Below, one piece after another: positions 11,959 through 24,627 of a stretch of 64,000 nucleotides of DNA (position 1 is the stretch's first letter; the number at the start of each line of letters is the position of its first letter). The stretch lies in assembly GCA_947034885.2 (NCBI GenBank), contig OX344751.2, positions 13,330,001 through 13,394,000 on the forward strand, read 5' to 3'. Under the pieces are notes generated by a model. The model worked only from the letters and a program-made list of their open reading frames with translations. It searched no databases and was not told the origin of the DNA. The position numbers were made by a program, and so were the translations under genes. The DNA comes from Thuidium tamariscinum. Taxonomy: Eukaryota; Streptophyta; Bryopsida; Hypnales; Thuidiaceae.

Positions 11959-13527
11959 CCCTCAGCAAGGGGGTCAATGCACTCTAGCCAGTTACTGTAC
12001 GTGTAGGGTTGTTTCAACAAGTCAGGCTGAAATAGTTTACTTTTCCAAATTCAATAGTTCAACAAGGAGATTGGAATTTTTCTGTTTTGGGCATTTAACG
12101 AGTACACTCCTAATTTTGGATTAATTCTTTCTATTCATGAACAAATGTGTTTCTTTTTCTATTTTTTTCTCAAGAACAATTTTTTCAGATTTTTAGAAAT
12201 AGTTGCAAATAATTTTTTAAATTTTAACATTTTCCAAATTTCCCAATTTATTTACAAAACTAACCTACACGTATAGTTTTCCCATGTGATGTTGGGGAGC
12301 AATTATGGGGATAGGGAATGAGTGTCCCTACCAATTCTTCCCTGGAACACCAAATTGAAAGTAATTACTACCATTGTTATCAATTCAATTGGTTAGAACA
12401 TATCATTGTTGTAATGACTACCATTGTTATCAATTGGCTTGAACATATAACTACACAAAATAGTAAATTTATGTTGCCTTATTTCAAGAAAGTTACTTTA
12501 TAAGCCATCAATGTCAACAAATATTTCTTCAACTGTTTTCATTTGTACACAATGAGGCTCATAAGTCCCAATTACAACAACACCTAATTCAAAAGTAGTG
12601 CATTCTAGTAGAGAAACAAAAAATGTTTTTAGTGTAGAGTAAATTTCAAGAAATTAGTAAGAGACAAATTAATTTCACTATTTTATGTAGTGCAAAGAAG
12701 GCTACAATTTCTAAAATATTATCACATTAAATTATTTTATTTATTATATATTGTAAAAAGGTTAAAATTTCATTTTAAAAATTCTTCTTGGCCAGTAAGT
12801 ACCCATCACTAACTTAATAAGCAAACACAATCAATTCATTGTAGACATGACCACTGAGTACAATGGATAAGTTATTTTGATTGTATACATGATAAGTGAG
12901 CACAATCATTATTAACCCATGAAGGACAATGAGGTCAAAAAGTGTTTGATCAATGATTTCATTGTTCATTGTGGAAACAAAAAATGCACCTATTGGTCAA
13001 ATAATTAGAATGCTTTTTGTGACTACCTTGGCCATAGGACCCTTGCCCTTGAAGGGTTCAACCAACTTTTTCCTTCAACCTCTATTGAATGCAAGCAATA
13101 AGACAATGTGCAAAAAACAATGACCATTGGATAAGTATGGAATAATAATGTGTGTTTTATTAAGTAAAGGCAAATACAGGGATTATAAAGGCCAAGTTTG
13201 TATCCCCTTGTCGATATTAAATTAAGAATCCTCCATCCCTAAATATTTATAGATCCTAATATGCTAGTGGAGGGGATCCATCCTATCTTAGAGATGGATT
13301 TTATCTAAATAGGGATAGGAAAGATCCCCTAGTGGAGATGTTTTCTTCTTCAATTTTGTGGCAAACTTCGTATACAAAGGACTTGCAAAATTAGCAAACA
13401 TCAAAGAATTCGTAAGACATTGGATATTTGTATTGTATAAAGGTCTAGTCCATATTATTTCATTTTGAAACATTTTAATATTTGTTTGGTATATGCTATT
13501 TCAAGGGTATTCAAAATTGACACACTA
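11959..13527. other. AT-rich intergenic stretch
   Basis: No supported gene, RNA or repeat end was found. Open frames are short and driven by AT composition. Confidence 0.5.
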
Positions 13528-13531
13528 TTAA

Positions 13532-14318
13532 CTGCTAACTATCCAATTGACCATATATGGTTGATTTGAAATTTCAGGCCCAATTCTGAATGGGCAGTTA
13601 AATTCCTATGACCTTTTAAAAAAAAATTCAGGCAGTTTTAAGGGTTAACTATTTTTCACTGAAAAAAGTACATATTTGATTATTGAGAGGTCTTCAAAGG
13701 CATACATGTACTATAAGTGAAGTGTAAAGCTTGCCAATTATACTTCATTTCATAGCTTTATGCAATTTCACTTAATTTGAGATCTAAAGAATTGTACATA
13801 TCCATTTACTTTGAAAATGGTCCCAATGGAAATAGGAAAGTGTTTTCATGATATGCACTATTGAAAATTTAATCATACAACTATTGATTTGGAGTTATTT
13901 TCAGTTTCTACTTATAAAAATAATTGCATTTCAACCATTGCAAGGTGGATTATGCAATGAATTTAATAGCTTTTCATGTGAAATCAAGTTTTTTAGAAGT
14001 GCATTTTAGTTTGCTAACACTTTTTGTAGTTGTTTATGTCACCTCAAATCTCCAAAAAAATTTATATGCAAATTTGAAAAACGTTGTGGGAAAGGTAGCA
14101 TACTAAATATAGAAAATGTACTTTTCTCTCCTTATAATCTCACAACTCCAATGTAGTTTTGTGCTCAAAATTTGTGTACTTACTAATAAACAAGCTCTTT
14201 AAACATCTATGTGGTTAGATTTTGGAAATAAATAAATTTGCTTCACTAGGGATGACTACAAGTCCATGCACTTTTTTCATAGTCAAAACACACTTGAAAA
14301 GGCTTGGGCATGTAGCGG
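13532..14318. mobile_element. TTAA-flanked non-autonomous element, family 2, copy b
   Basis: TTAA at 13528-13531 and 14319-14322. It is in the opposite orientation to copies a and c. The terminus CTGCTAACTATCCAATTGACC leads into the palindrome at 13549-13562. The right end GGCTTGGGCATGTAGCGG mirrors the left end of copy c. Length 787 bp, non-coding; the 60-codon frame inside is a chance frame within repeat sequence. Confidence 0.82.
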
Positions 14319-14709
14319 TTAAGCAAAATCAAATGTTCTCTATATTGTAGACAAAAAAAGGTGTTTTGTTTGCATCCTTTTTCAACCTCAATCTATTACC
14401 CTCTCATAGTGAACAAGTATGCCATTAGAAGGCACTCTAGGTTTTGAGCAAATTCCATTGAGTCTTAATTGTTGACATAAATCTATCAACTTAGAAAGTT
14501 TTGATTTATTTCATTTAGACTAATCATGAGAAACTTGTGGAGAGTCTTGTTTTCCAAGAAATTAGAGCATCTTCTTCAAAAACTAATTTGTAGGTGTTTT
14601 TTTTTATGTCAATGTTCATGAAAAAAAAGTTCCTAGAAATTTAGTTAGCGTACTAGAACAATCTCACCATTGGATTTATTGTATTTCAATTACATCTTAG
14701 AATTATTCG

Positions 14710-15629
14710 CCTCTAAAATTCTTTGACTATATTTTCATAAAAAATGCTCCAAAATTGCCATTTCTAAAGCAAGACATTATTAATTTCTTCTTTTAAAAAA
14801 ACATTTTTGGCACATATAACCTTAGAATCTTGAAGTATACTAGCTTGAAAAGATGTGGAAAAAAATTTCTGAATTTTTCACCACGTGGATTGCAAGATAT
14901 TATTTAGAGTTTAAATTCACAAAAATCCTTTTTGGCCATGCAAAAATAGAGATGTTGCACTTCACAAGGTCACATTTGTATGAAAAATGGTTCATATTGT
15001 TGGTGCTTCTTCAGTTTAATTCTTCAAAAAAAGTTGGCTACATGCTTGAAAAATTTTAGATTACTTAGAATTGTACAATATAAAGGGAAAAAATAGAAAG
15101 TAGAAAGAACTGGGAAATGTTTAAATACTAATTCTATTTATAGAATTGAAAAATGTTGATCCCAATAGTTGTAGTATTGTTATAAAGTATCTAAATTCTA
15201 TGATTTTATTTTTTCAAAAAATATTGAAAATTGAGTTAAATAAAGGACTTCAAAGGTTTATTTTAGACCAAAAAATTGATAAGTGCTCACAAACTAAAAT
15301 CCCCCATAACTTTCATTTCATTAATTAAAATTTTGAAATCATGATTCAAATCTTTCCACATGTATATAAATCTAAAATATTTATTTATTTATTTATGAAA
15401 AAAGTGATTTTTTCTTATTTGCTTGGATTGCCTTATTTAAAAAAATCACATATCATACAATAATTTTTTAACCATGTAGTTAAAATTTATAAAAATATTG
15501 GGTCTAGAAAAACCTTGTCAATATATTATGTAGAAAAGTTCAATGAAAGGAAATAAATAAAAACTCTATTCATAATCAATTGCCTAAAATTGCTATGTTG
15601 CTAAAAACCGCAATTTGGTCTTTTAGGAC
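14710..15629. mobile_element. TTAA-flanked non-autonomous element, family 1, old copy
   Basis: It aligns with family 1 along its length: the block AAAATGCTCCAAAATTGCCA is at 14742, and the subterminal Phe/Lys-like AT blocks follow in the same order. The left TTAA has decayed to TTCG (14706-14709); the right TTAA is intact at 15630-15633. It is clearly older than the copies at 9739 and 22428. Confidence 0.75.
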
Positions 15630-15633
15630 TTAA

Positions 15634-16059
15634 CAATTTGTTTTCTTTTGTCTTATTTTCTACCAACTTCTACATAATAACAATAGTAAAAATGAAAATT
15701 AAATTAAATTTTTAAATTTTTTAGTCACAAACTCAAATTGAGTTTTCAACATTAAAAAAATTTAATCCAAAGTCTATAGTGCAATTTTTTTTAAGTTAAG
15801 AAGATTCAAAGGCAACAAAATCTAGTCTCATGAGGTGCAAAACCTTTTTTTCCACTTTAAAATGTTTATATTGTGCAATCACGCACTCAATCTACAAGAG
15901 TATAGTTTCTAAATTTCTTCCTCACAATTTTTTGCTAGTCTATTGCAAGATCCAATAGTTAGATATGCCAAACAAATTAAAAGATATTAAATTTGATAAT
16001 AGAATTGGCAATTTTGAATGTTTTTACACCAAAAAAGTCCTTGGTCCTTTTGGGGTTAA
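15634..16059. other. AT-rich stretch ending in a possible TTAA-element end
   Basis: The sequence GTCCTTTTGGGG followed by TTAA (16056-16059) looks like the right end of another TTAA-flanked element. A short CCAA...TTGG palindrome precedes it. The matching left end was not found. Confidence 0.35.
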
Positions 16060-18187
16060 TGGTATAACAACCAAATAACCTCATTTTTCTTTAAACATGT
16101 TAGACTAATTAAAAAAATTTGAAGGAACAACACTAGAGCAACGAAATATAATTATTAGACAACCTCAGTGCCCATGCATTCAATCTACAAACCCACTAAG
16201 AGAAGAAAAGAAATGGTGTACAACAATGGGAGAAGCAACTCTTGAGCATTAGAAATGTCAAATAATTAATAGGATCCTACAAAACCAATGTCATGAGCAC
16301 ATACAATTGTGTGTGTATGTCTCATTGCCACAAATTAAAACTAAATATAATTACTATTAAATTATACGATTAGTTTCTATCATGTCATATTGATAAAAAG
16401 AAAAGACCTGAAGGGATTCAAGCACTATTTATGATGCATTATATGGACAACAAAAGAATAAGTTATAACTTTTATAATTGCTAGTGGCAAGTTTACTTCA
16501 AGGTTCAAATGTTTACATAATGTACTTCCTCAAGATTAATTTTTTAATTCTAAAAGAGATTCTTGATATGACAACTTTCATTTAATCAATATCCCTTAGC
16601 ATATAAATTTTTTCTTGAATTTTTAATATTTTTCCTTATACCTTTATAAACATATTATTTACATCAATTTAATCTAATTCATTATAAAAAAAATACTTGT
16701 AAAAAATTCAAAGCATTGATTTGAATTTTTTTTTTAATTCTATATTTATCCTTTAGATTTTGGATGTTAGATTGTTGAGGGATTAATGAAGATTTTTGGT
16801 CCACTGATCTTATAAGTAGAAGATATTGTCCTAGTAGAAACTTGGTAAAACTTTGTAGTGGTACTAAAGTTGATATTGGAGCATGGGGCAATAGAAGGCC
16901 CTCCAAAGATAGGGCCAAATAAAACTTAATCGCAACTCCTAAATATCAACTTCTTTTTTATAACAATTCCTATAGATTCTTATTTAAAATAGCCACTATT
17001 CATATTTTAAAAGCACCTACTTTTAGCCCTTTGAAAGTTCATAGTTCATTCATGTGAACACATAGTCACATAGTCTCCAAAAAATGTATAAGAAAATAAT
17101 CTAAAATACTTTTTTGACTATCAACAAAATCCAACAAATTATTGACAATTTCAAAATACAAACAAGTTTCAATTGCCTACTTGGATGCAATTAGGTGTAG
17201 TTACCTTAATGCTTTTGCCAATCAAAACAATCAAAACAACAACCATTCACTTCTATATATGAGGAAAAGGTGGAACATATGATAGAGTCGGAACATTTGT
17301 CTTGTCTATTTTTTGACTTGGTAAGTAATCAATAATTTTGTTTAGATTCTCTTTGTAACTAATGTACTAATAATTGTAAACTAAATAACTTCATTCAATT
17401 ACCTTGAAATTTTACCATTTCACTATCACTATGGATAATGTTGACTAAGATGTGAAATTGTCTTTGTATCATTTAAGTGATTTTATACTCAATATTAGAG
17501 ATAGTCACACCTTCTTTATAATCCTAACTTCTCTAAATAATGGAGAAGTATTGAATGCAATTTATTGATTTCTAATTGGGGGTTGTTGAAAGAATATTTT
17601 TGCTTTGTAAAGTCTTCATTGTGTTTGTTCATCTGCTCTAGAGGTGAATAATGAATATGAAGAAATGATATGCAAGTGAAAGGTTTTATCTATCCACTCC
17701 ATGGTTTCACCCACTAGTTACTAATTTCACGGCCATCCCCAATGGAACTTGCATTGTCTTTAGTGGTGTTAGCGTTGTCCTAATGTTTTCAGTGGAGCTT
17801 CCATTCAATTGGGTCCCCAAAACAACCAAAATTACCCCATCCAATTAGAAGATGAAATTCATTCTCCACATATTGAATCTCCATGCTTGTCCCCTCTCAA
17901 AGAAGTGTCACGCCTTCTCCACCTAGTACTATCTGACTCTGTTGGCTTTTATTTCCCAGATCACCTTTTTAGAGAAGTTTGGGGCTATGAAGAAGGTATA
18001 AGTACCCATATTGATGCAAAATTTTGAACCTAAGAATTTGTTGCAATGAACCTTGCATGAATTTATTCTCATAGAAAAATTATTTTTTTAAAATAAATTT
18101 TTAAAGTTTAAAATGTTTTACAAATTGGAGCTTCTGAATTTCAACATGCATGTCAAGTGAAACAAGTGCTTCTCCATAAGAATGAGT
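16060..18187. other. AT-rich intergenic stretch
   Basis: No recognised repeat end or gene. A modest GC rise at 17700-18030 contains a 72-codon open frame that lacks an ATG start and a known domain. It might be an exon fragment but is not called as a gene. Confidence 0.45.
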
Positions 18188-18191
18188 TTAA

Positions 18192-19072
18192 CCCTTTAAG
18201 GATCAGTCAATCACTTTTTGGTTGATTTTTGCACTCTCGGTCTTCTATAGTGCAAAATACATTTGATTATAAATATCTCAAAAAGTAACGCAATTAGAGT
18301 GTCTTCATGCACTTCAAACAAAACCAATTTCAAGATAATTGAAGCATTAATGCATTAGCTATGAGGTTGCAAATTCAAATGGTCTGGACCCTCAAATGGA
18401 AAGTATTCAACAAAAATACAAAAAAATATCAACCAATTTGTGAGACTTTTTTGTATCGTGATGTCTTGACAAGGCATAAGTGTTGCTTTGTGATCTCATG
18501 AATGCCCAAGGTAAACTTATGCATTGAAATTTATGTAGCACAAATTCTAAAGGGTCATTCAAGTCATTGATTTTTGAGGATTAAGGAAAACAACTCAATT
18601 CCAACAAGGCTTTAAAAGCAAACATGATTTAGAGGTACATTTTGCTTTCTTCAATGTACCAAATCTACACATTTTAGAAGGATATTGCTTTTGATGAACA
18701 TGGATGACTATTTTTTGTAAACTTCAAAAATTTGTAACTAATTTCAAAAAGCTTCAAAAAATATGAAACGACTTGATTTAGATGCCTATTCTACTTGCCT
18801 CTTAAGAAAAATTTACTGAAAAATATTTAAAGATGTTCCTCATCTTTAAAATTCAATTCTATCCCTTAAAAGGTTGATTTATGGACCTTTCTACCTTATT
18901 TATAGCAATTTGTATTGTTGGATGAGTTTGATTTTTGGTTAGGTTGAAGAATCTCCCTTATGGCAATACTTTATACGGTTTGATCTAAGATTACATCCTT
19001 AGAATGGCCACAAAATTCACTTTCTTGAAAAACTATGCCCACCCCCCCAAATCAACCACAATCCTTAAGAGA
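18192..19072. mobile_element. TTAA-flanked non-autonomous element, family 5
   Basis: TTAA at 18188-18191 and 19073-19076. The left end CCCTTTAAGGATCAGTCAA mirrors the right end (reverse complement TCTCTTAAGGATTGTGGTTG). A subterminal CAATCACTTTTTGGTTG palindrome follows the left end. It is 881 bp and non-coding. Confidence 0.72.
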
Positions 19073-19076
19073 TTAA

Positions 19077-20332
19077 TTGATATGCATTCAAAATTGTTTG
19101 ATCTCTCATAAGCACAACTCCGTCAACCGTATGGTGGCAACTGCTGGAATTGAAGACAGCTTCAATCAAGACTGTGCTTCCATTTCGTGTTCAACCAATT
19201 TCAATTGTGATAATGAATTGAATAGCCTAAAATTGAAGTGGAACTTCAACGATTCATCCCCCGCACACAGTATATAGCCCTATGAATTAAAATATGTTTC
19301 AAGTTTAATATGTGACTTTCAAACACTTACAATTGCTCAATGACCCACTGCAAAGCAAATGCACGAAGCGAAATAATGGCTGGGAGGAAATGCAAATGGA
19401 GCATTGATCTGCGGGATTATAATTTAGCGCAATTGGGTGTTCCCTGCTTCTCAATGCTCAAGATCGGAAGCCACAAGTATGAACATTATTCAGAAATGGC
19501 AAATTTTTATTTGAACACTACCAAGTATGGTCAAGAGATAACTTAACTACTGAAGATTTTTGAATGGCACCGACTAGCTCGTTGAAGCCGTGATCCCGGT
19601 GTTTCTACTCGAATTCACCCGTTTTGTTGGATTTTCAACATTAATTTTATTAGCAAATGCAGAGTATTTGTTGACTGTGCCTCTTGGTTTCTATAAACAG
19701 GTGGCTCCTACCATACAGTATATTGCTGAACGAGGATTCCCGATTCCTGTTGCCACTTCGGGCTATCTGATCCTCGCTACCGATGCTACCGACTGGATTA
19801 TTCTAATCATATAATGAATCGAGCACGATTCAAGCATCCAAACACTCAAGTAGCTTTCTAATCTACTGTACTGTGATGAACATAACGCATTTTCCTGCCT
19901 CCAGTATCAGTTTATGGTACTTCGCAAATCGTGAATGTCCAACCGTAGACGCCGATGCAGATCGATCAATCGTCTCCAAGTTGCAAAGAAAGGATCTGAA
20001 GGGGAAGCTGAAGGGGAAGGCGGGTGAATTGTTGTAGACGACCATAGTCGAATTAATACTGTTATGCATTCAACTGCGGTCATGGTCAAATTCACTGAAA
20101 CTACACAATTCAAATCGGCAACATGATTCTGTATTGTAGTGATCTAAAATTGCGAAATCGCTATTAAATCGCTACAATTGCACAATTGCTTGCCGTAGCC
20201 TCAGGTTTCCGACGTGATCGATTGAATGGTATCGTCCATCACTCTGCCTCGTCATTCCTGTTGACTTTCGGAAATCTGATCCCTCTGTACCGATCTTACC
20301 GACCAGTTGGAGTATTCTAATCAGAACTTTAA
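19077..20332. other. Remnant related to the 5' flank of the triplicated gene
   Basis: The segment 19870-20000 (CGCATTTTCCTGCC, GTAGACGCCGATGCAGATCGATCAATCG and similar blocks, quoted in part) resembles the 5' flank of copy A at 24180-24265. About 60 bp at 19735-19800 (ending ACTGGATTATTCTAATCA) is repeated at 20260-20325. This suggests a degraded fourth copy of only the promoter side. Short open frames here have no recognisable domain. Confidence 0.45.
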
Positions 20333-20644
20333 ATGGCGAATTTTATTTAAATGGCGGTATTCCATACGCCATTTTTGAGACCGTGCAGTCTGAACTAAAA
20401 AATGACATTTAGGACAGGTATAGATTTTCAGACATTTAGGACTCATAGAGGTTTCCAAAATCTATAAACAATTTAGATTTCAGCCTACATAGTCTGAAAC
20501 ATCTTGGACAGGAATAAATTTCAGACATCTATGACTCGTGTAGATTTCAAAAATCTATGACAAATTCCAACTTCAAGATGTGTAGTCTGAACTATAAAAA
20601 GTGTCAAAGTAATGAAATTTCACCATTTTAATGAAATTTGCCAT
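20333..20644. mobile_element. MITE, ATGGCGAATTT family, diverged copy
   Basis: Ends ATGGCGAATTTTATTTAAAT and an inverted AAATTTGCCAT. The interior matches 10836-11121 and 34101-34412. The flanks (TTAA left, AGTA right) do not match, so the target duplication has decayed or the copy is recombinant. Confidence 0.78.
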
Positions 20645-20922
20645 AGTAGCAGAATTCAAGCAGTTTCACACTCAATTTTAGCTCTCACTTTGCTCTATGT
20701 AGGATCGGTGGTAAAACCTTGACACACTCATCCCTGTTGTTGTGAGAAGAGGTGATTTATAAAATTGGAAGATTGGTGATTACTGGGAAGCATGTATTAC
20801 TAACCCTATTTGTTCACATCTGTGACTTTACGTAGTTTCCAGATGTTTGAAAAAAGTGCCAGCAAGGAAAAAACGATATAATGGGCAGGAGAGAGGTTCA
20901 CATTAGGAACCACTACACTTAA

Positions 20923-21725
20923 CCCCTAAATGCCCAAGCCTTTTCAAATCTGTTTTGACTATGAAAAAAGTGCATGGATTTGTAGTCATCCCTAGTGAAG
21001 CAAATTAATTTTTTTCAAAAATCTAACCGCATAGATGTATAAAGAGCTTGTTTATTAGTAAGTACACAAATTTTGAGTACAAAACTGCATTGGAGTTGTG
21101 AGATTATAACGAGAGAAGAGTACATTTTCTATATTTAGTATGTTGCCTTTTCCCACAATGTTTCTCAAATTTGCATATAAATTTTTGGAGGGATTTGAGG
21201 TGACATGAACAACTACAAAAAGTGTTAGCAGACTGAAATGCACTTCTAAAAAACTTGATTTCACATGAAAAGCTATTAAACTCATTACACAATCCACCTT
21301 GCAATTGTTGAAATGCAATTATTTTTATAAGTAGAAATTGCAAATAACTCTGAATCAATAGTTATATGTTTAATTTTCAATGGTGAATATCATGAGAACA
21401 CTTTCCTCTTTCCATTGGGACCATTTTCAAAGCAAATGGATATGTACAATTTTTTAGATATCAAATTAAGTGAAATTGCATAAAGCTATGAAATGAAGTA
21501 AAATTGGCAAGCTTTACACTTCACTTATGGTACATATATGCCTTTGAAGACCTCTCAATAATCAATTATGTACTTTCTTTTCAGTGAAAGATGAAAGTTT
21601 ACAATAGTTAATCCTTCAAACTGCCCGAATTCTTTTTTACAACGGTCACAGAAATTTAACTGCCCATTCAAAAATGAACCTGAAATTTCAAATTGACCAT
21701 ATATGGTCAATTGGGCAGTTAGGGG
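20923..21725. mobile_element. TTAA-flanked non-autonomous element, family 2, copy c
   Basis: TTAA at 20919-20922 and 21726-21729. The left end CCCCTAAATGCCCAAGCC mirrors the right end (reverse complement CCCCTAACTGCCCAATTGAC). The perfect palindrome GACCATATATGGTC lies at 21695-21708. It is 803 bp and the best preserved copy of family 2. Open frames on the minus strand inside it match those of copy b only because the repeat does. Confidence 0.88.
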
Positions 21726-22427
21726 TTAAGGAAGATTGCACATCCAAAAAAATTTACTTTTCTTAGTTCGACAATTTGGCACACAAATATAATTTTCTTT
21801 GTTTTCAGCACTTTATGAGGACACTCCTAATTTTAAATAGATTCTTTATATTCATGCATAAATGCGCTCCTTTTTCTAATTTTTTCAAGAACAATTTTTT
21901 TCCAATTTTTAGAAATAGTTGTGAATAATCTTTAAAATTTCCACATCTTCCAAATTTTCCTGAGTTATTTATAAAACTGACCTACAGTTACAGTTGTCAC
22001 CTCCTCCACTGCACTTTCCCTTGATTACAGTGTCCTTCCCCCCTATTTCTCTAGAGGCTCATTACATGTAGCTCTTCCACAAATCGCCCCTATTTTTCCA
22101 TGAGAGTTATTTAATAGCCAAATTTCAAGGCTATTAGGAAGCAAAAGAGAATTTCTAGGATTAATCTAAAAGGAAATTAAATATCTTCCTAAAGAAATGT
22201 CTTCCTCATATCTTCCTAAAGAAATTTCGTAAGAGCTTATTCTTGTGTAAGGACATCAAGAGAGTCTAAATAATTATAGAGGTGTAAAAAAACTTTTCTT
22301 CAGGAACACATGATACACAAAAATAAGAATCTAGTTTTTTGTTCCTACTAAAATCTAGAAAACAAGTTCCAATGTTGATTAAAACGAACCATACTAGTTT
22401 CTTCTTGACGTCCTGCCAGTACATTAA

Positions 22428-23371
22428 CCCCTAAAGCCCTGACTATGTTTTCACCAAAAAATGCTCCGAAACTGCCATTTCTAATACAAGTGCAATTTTT
22501 TTTTAAAAACACATTTTTGACTCATGTAACCGTAGAATCTTGTAGTAAGGTGGTTTGTAAACATGTGGAAAAAATTTCAGAAATTTTCACCGTGTACATT
22601 GCAAGATATAAGCATTTGAATTGACAAAAACTGTTTTTTTATCCATGCGAAAATCCGGGCAGCTGCACTTCACAAGGTCACATGTGTGTGAAAAAAACTT
22701 CAAAATGGTGGTTACTCTTTGAATTCATACTTCAATGCAAGTTGGCTACATTCTCGAAAAATTTCAAACCATTTGGAATTGTACAACATATAGGAAAAAA
22801 TAAGTAAGTAGAAAGAAGTAAAAAATGAGCCAAAATACTAAATTGTGAACATTTTATTCATGGAATTGAAAATTTTCAATCCCAATGGTTAAAATGTTGT
22901 AATAAACAATCTACACCTTATATTTTTATTTTTTTCCAAAAATATGAAAAATTGAATTAAATGAAGAATTTCAAACTTTTTTTGGACTGTAGAGATTCTG
23001 TAACTGGCCACAAACTACCCCAAACTCAAAATCTTCATAACTTTTGACTCATTGATCGGAATGGATTGATTCAAAGCTTCCCATGTCTGTATAAACCTAA
23101 AGAACCAATTTGAAATTTCACTTTTAAAAAAAAAGTTTTTTTGAAGAAGTTTTTTCAGCTGCCCGGGCTGCCCGCCGAGTAAAGGAAACGACATATCCTG
23201 CTATAACTTTTTAACCGTGAAGTCAAAAGTTATGAAACTTGTCAGGCCTTAAAGCTACTCCTCGGGCACACATTGTATCAAAAGTTCAAAGAAAAAAAAT
23301 AAAAACTCCATCCGTAGTGAGCTGCCCAAAAAATTTATAATCTCAAAAAACGGGGTTCAAGGCTTTAGGGG
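22428..23371. mobile_element. TTAA-flanked non-autonomous element, family 1, copy b
   Basis: TTAA at 22424-22427 and 23372-23375. The left end CCCCTAAAGCCCTGACTATG mirrors the right end (reverse complement CCCCTAAAGCCTTGAACCCC). It is near-identical to 9739-10683 in sequence and length, so family 1 moved recently. Confidence 0.9.
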
Positions 23372-23373
23372 TT

Positions 23374-23826
23374 AAAATTGGTAAATAGTGTTGGCAACAC
23401 TAATTTGTTGAGATAATACTAATTGTGATCTGCAAGGTTAGTGTTAGAAGATTATTAATTCAATCGAACACTATTTTAGCTCTATAGTAAATTACAATTT
23501 TCTAGGAAAAGGATAGATTTTCGTGGCACAAGGCAAAAAATACAGTTTTCTAGGAAAGGGATAGATTTTCGGAGCGGGAGGCAAAAATTATAGTTTTCTT
23601 AGAAAGAAACAAATTTTAACGGCAGGAGGTAAAAATTACAATTTTGCAAGAAAGGGACAAATTTTTACGGTGGGGGACAAAAATTACAGTTTTATAGGGA
23701 AGGGACAGATTTTTTTATGACAGCAATTAAGTGCCCCAACACTATTTACACATAAGTTGAAAAATAATATTGGGGTAAAAAACAAGGAACAACACTAATT
23801 ATCACCCAACACTATTTACCAATTTT
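23374..23826. mobile_element. MITE-like element carrying a minisatellite
   Basis: The left end AAAATTGGTAAATAGTGTTG is repeated inverted at 23807-23826. Inside, at 23487-23720, a unit of about 54 bp (core TTTTCTAGGAAAGGGATAGA, then a purine-rich GGCAAAAATTA) is repeated four to five times with variation. It abuts the right TTAA of the family-1 element. No target duplication could be fixed. Confidence 0.7.
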
Positions 23827-24627
23827 AGTGTAGTTCTTTCGAGCTAGCCAAATCCAAAATTTCACCAACCATCTAGAATCTGCTCTTTTGTGGAGCTACG
23901 CACTAGAGATTAGAAAGCAGCGCAGCTAAAGTCACAAGATTTTCTAAAATCTTCATTTTGATAAGAAAGAAGTACTACGGAAAACCTGCTGTTGAAGCCG
24001 AAGTTTTCTCATGATGCTCAACAACTTTCCACCTAACAACGCTCTTACAACTTCTCCAGCAGGTACTCCACGTACGTTCGGTGGATAAAACTGGGCATTG
24101 CTGTGAACATGCACGGTTGTTCACATTACAACTATCGCTCTTACGAAATTCCTAAGGCCAAGTGAGAATGAGACTAACGCGTTTTCCTGCCGCCCAATAT
24201 TAGAGTTCATGATAAATATAATGTCCAACTGTAGACGCTGATACAGTGAGATCAATCGCCTCCAAGTTGCTAAGAACAATTCTGGAAGGGAGCACAAACC
24301 ACGAAGGCATTTGGCACAAGTAAAAGCTTCTCATTTGTTCGTCGCGGCTTAGACTGTTAGGTGGTCGATCAAGGTCTGTTGTCAAGTCTTTGGACTTCAG
24401 ATCATTCTCATCTCGAACTTGTAGATCAGCACCCGAAATTCTTCACATATATTTGAAGTGCATTCTCTTCACAATCTCCGAGATAGGCTGATCGATACAC
24501 GACTCCTAAGTCGATGTACTAGTTTGTCTCTCTGCCTGTCAAGGTTTTTTTGGGACAGCCTGGTAGTGAGTTTCCCCCGTTTCCCCGTTTGTTCTAACTA
24601 GTTCATTGATCGAAGCAGGCAATATAA

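Noticed and set aside
21055-21358. Minus frames resembling a plus frame at 13924
   Set aside because: The similarity is only because both lie in copies of the family-2 repeat.
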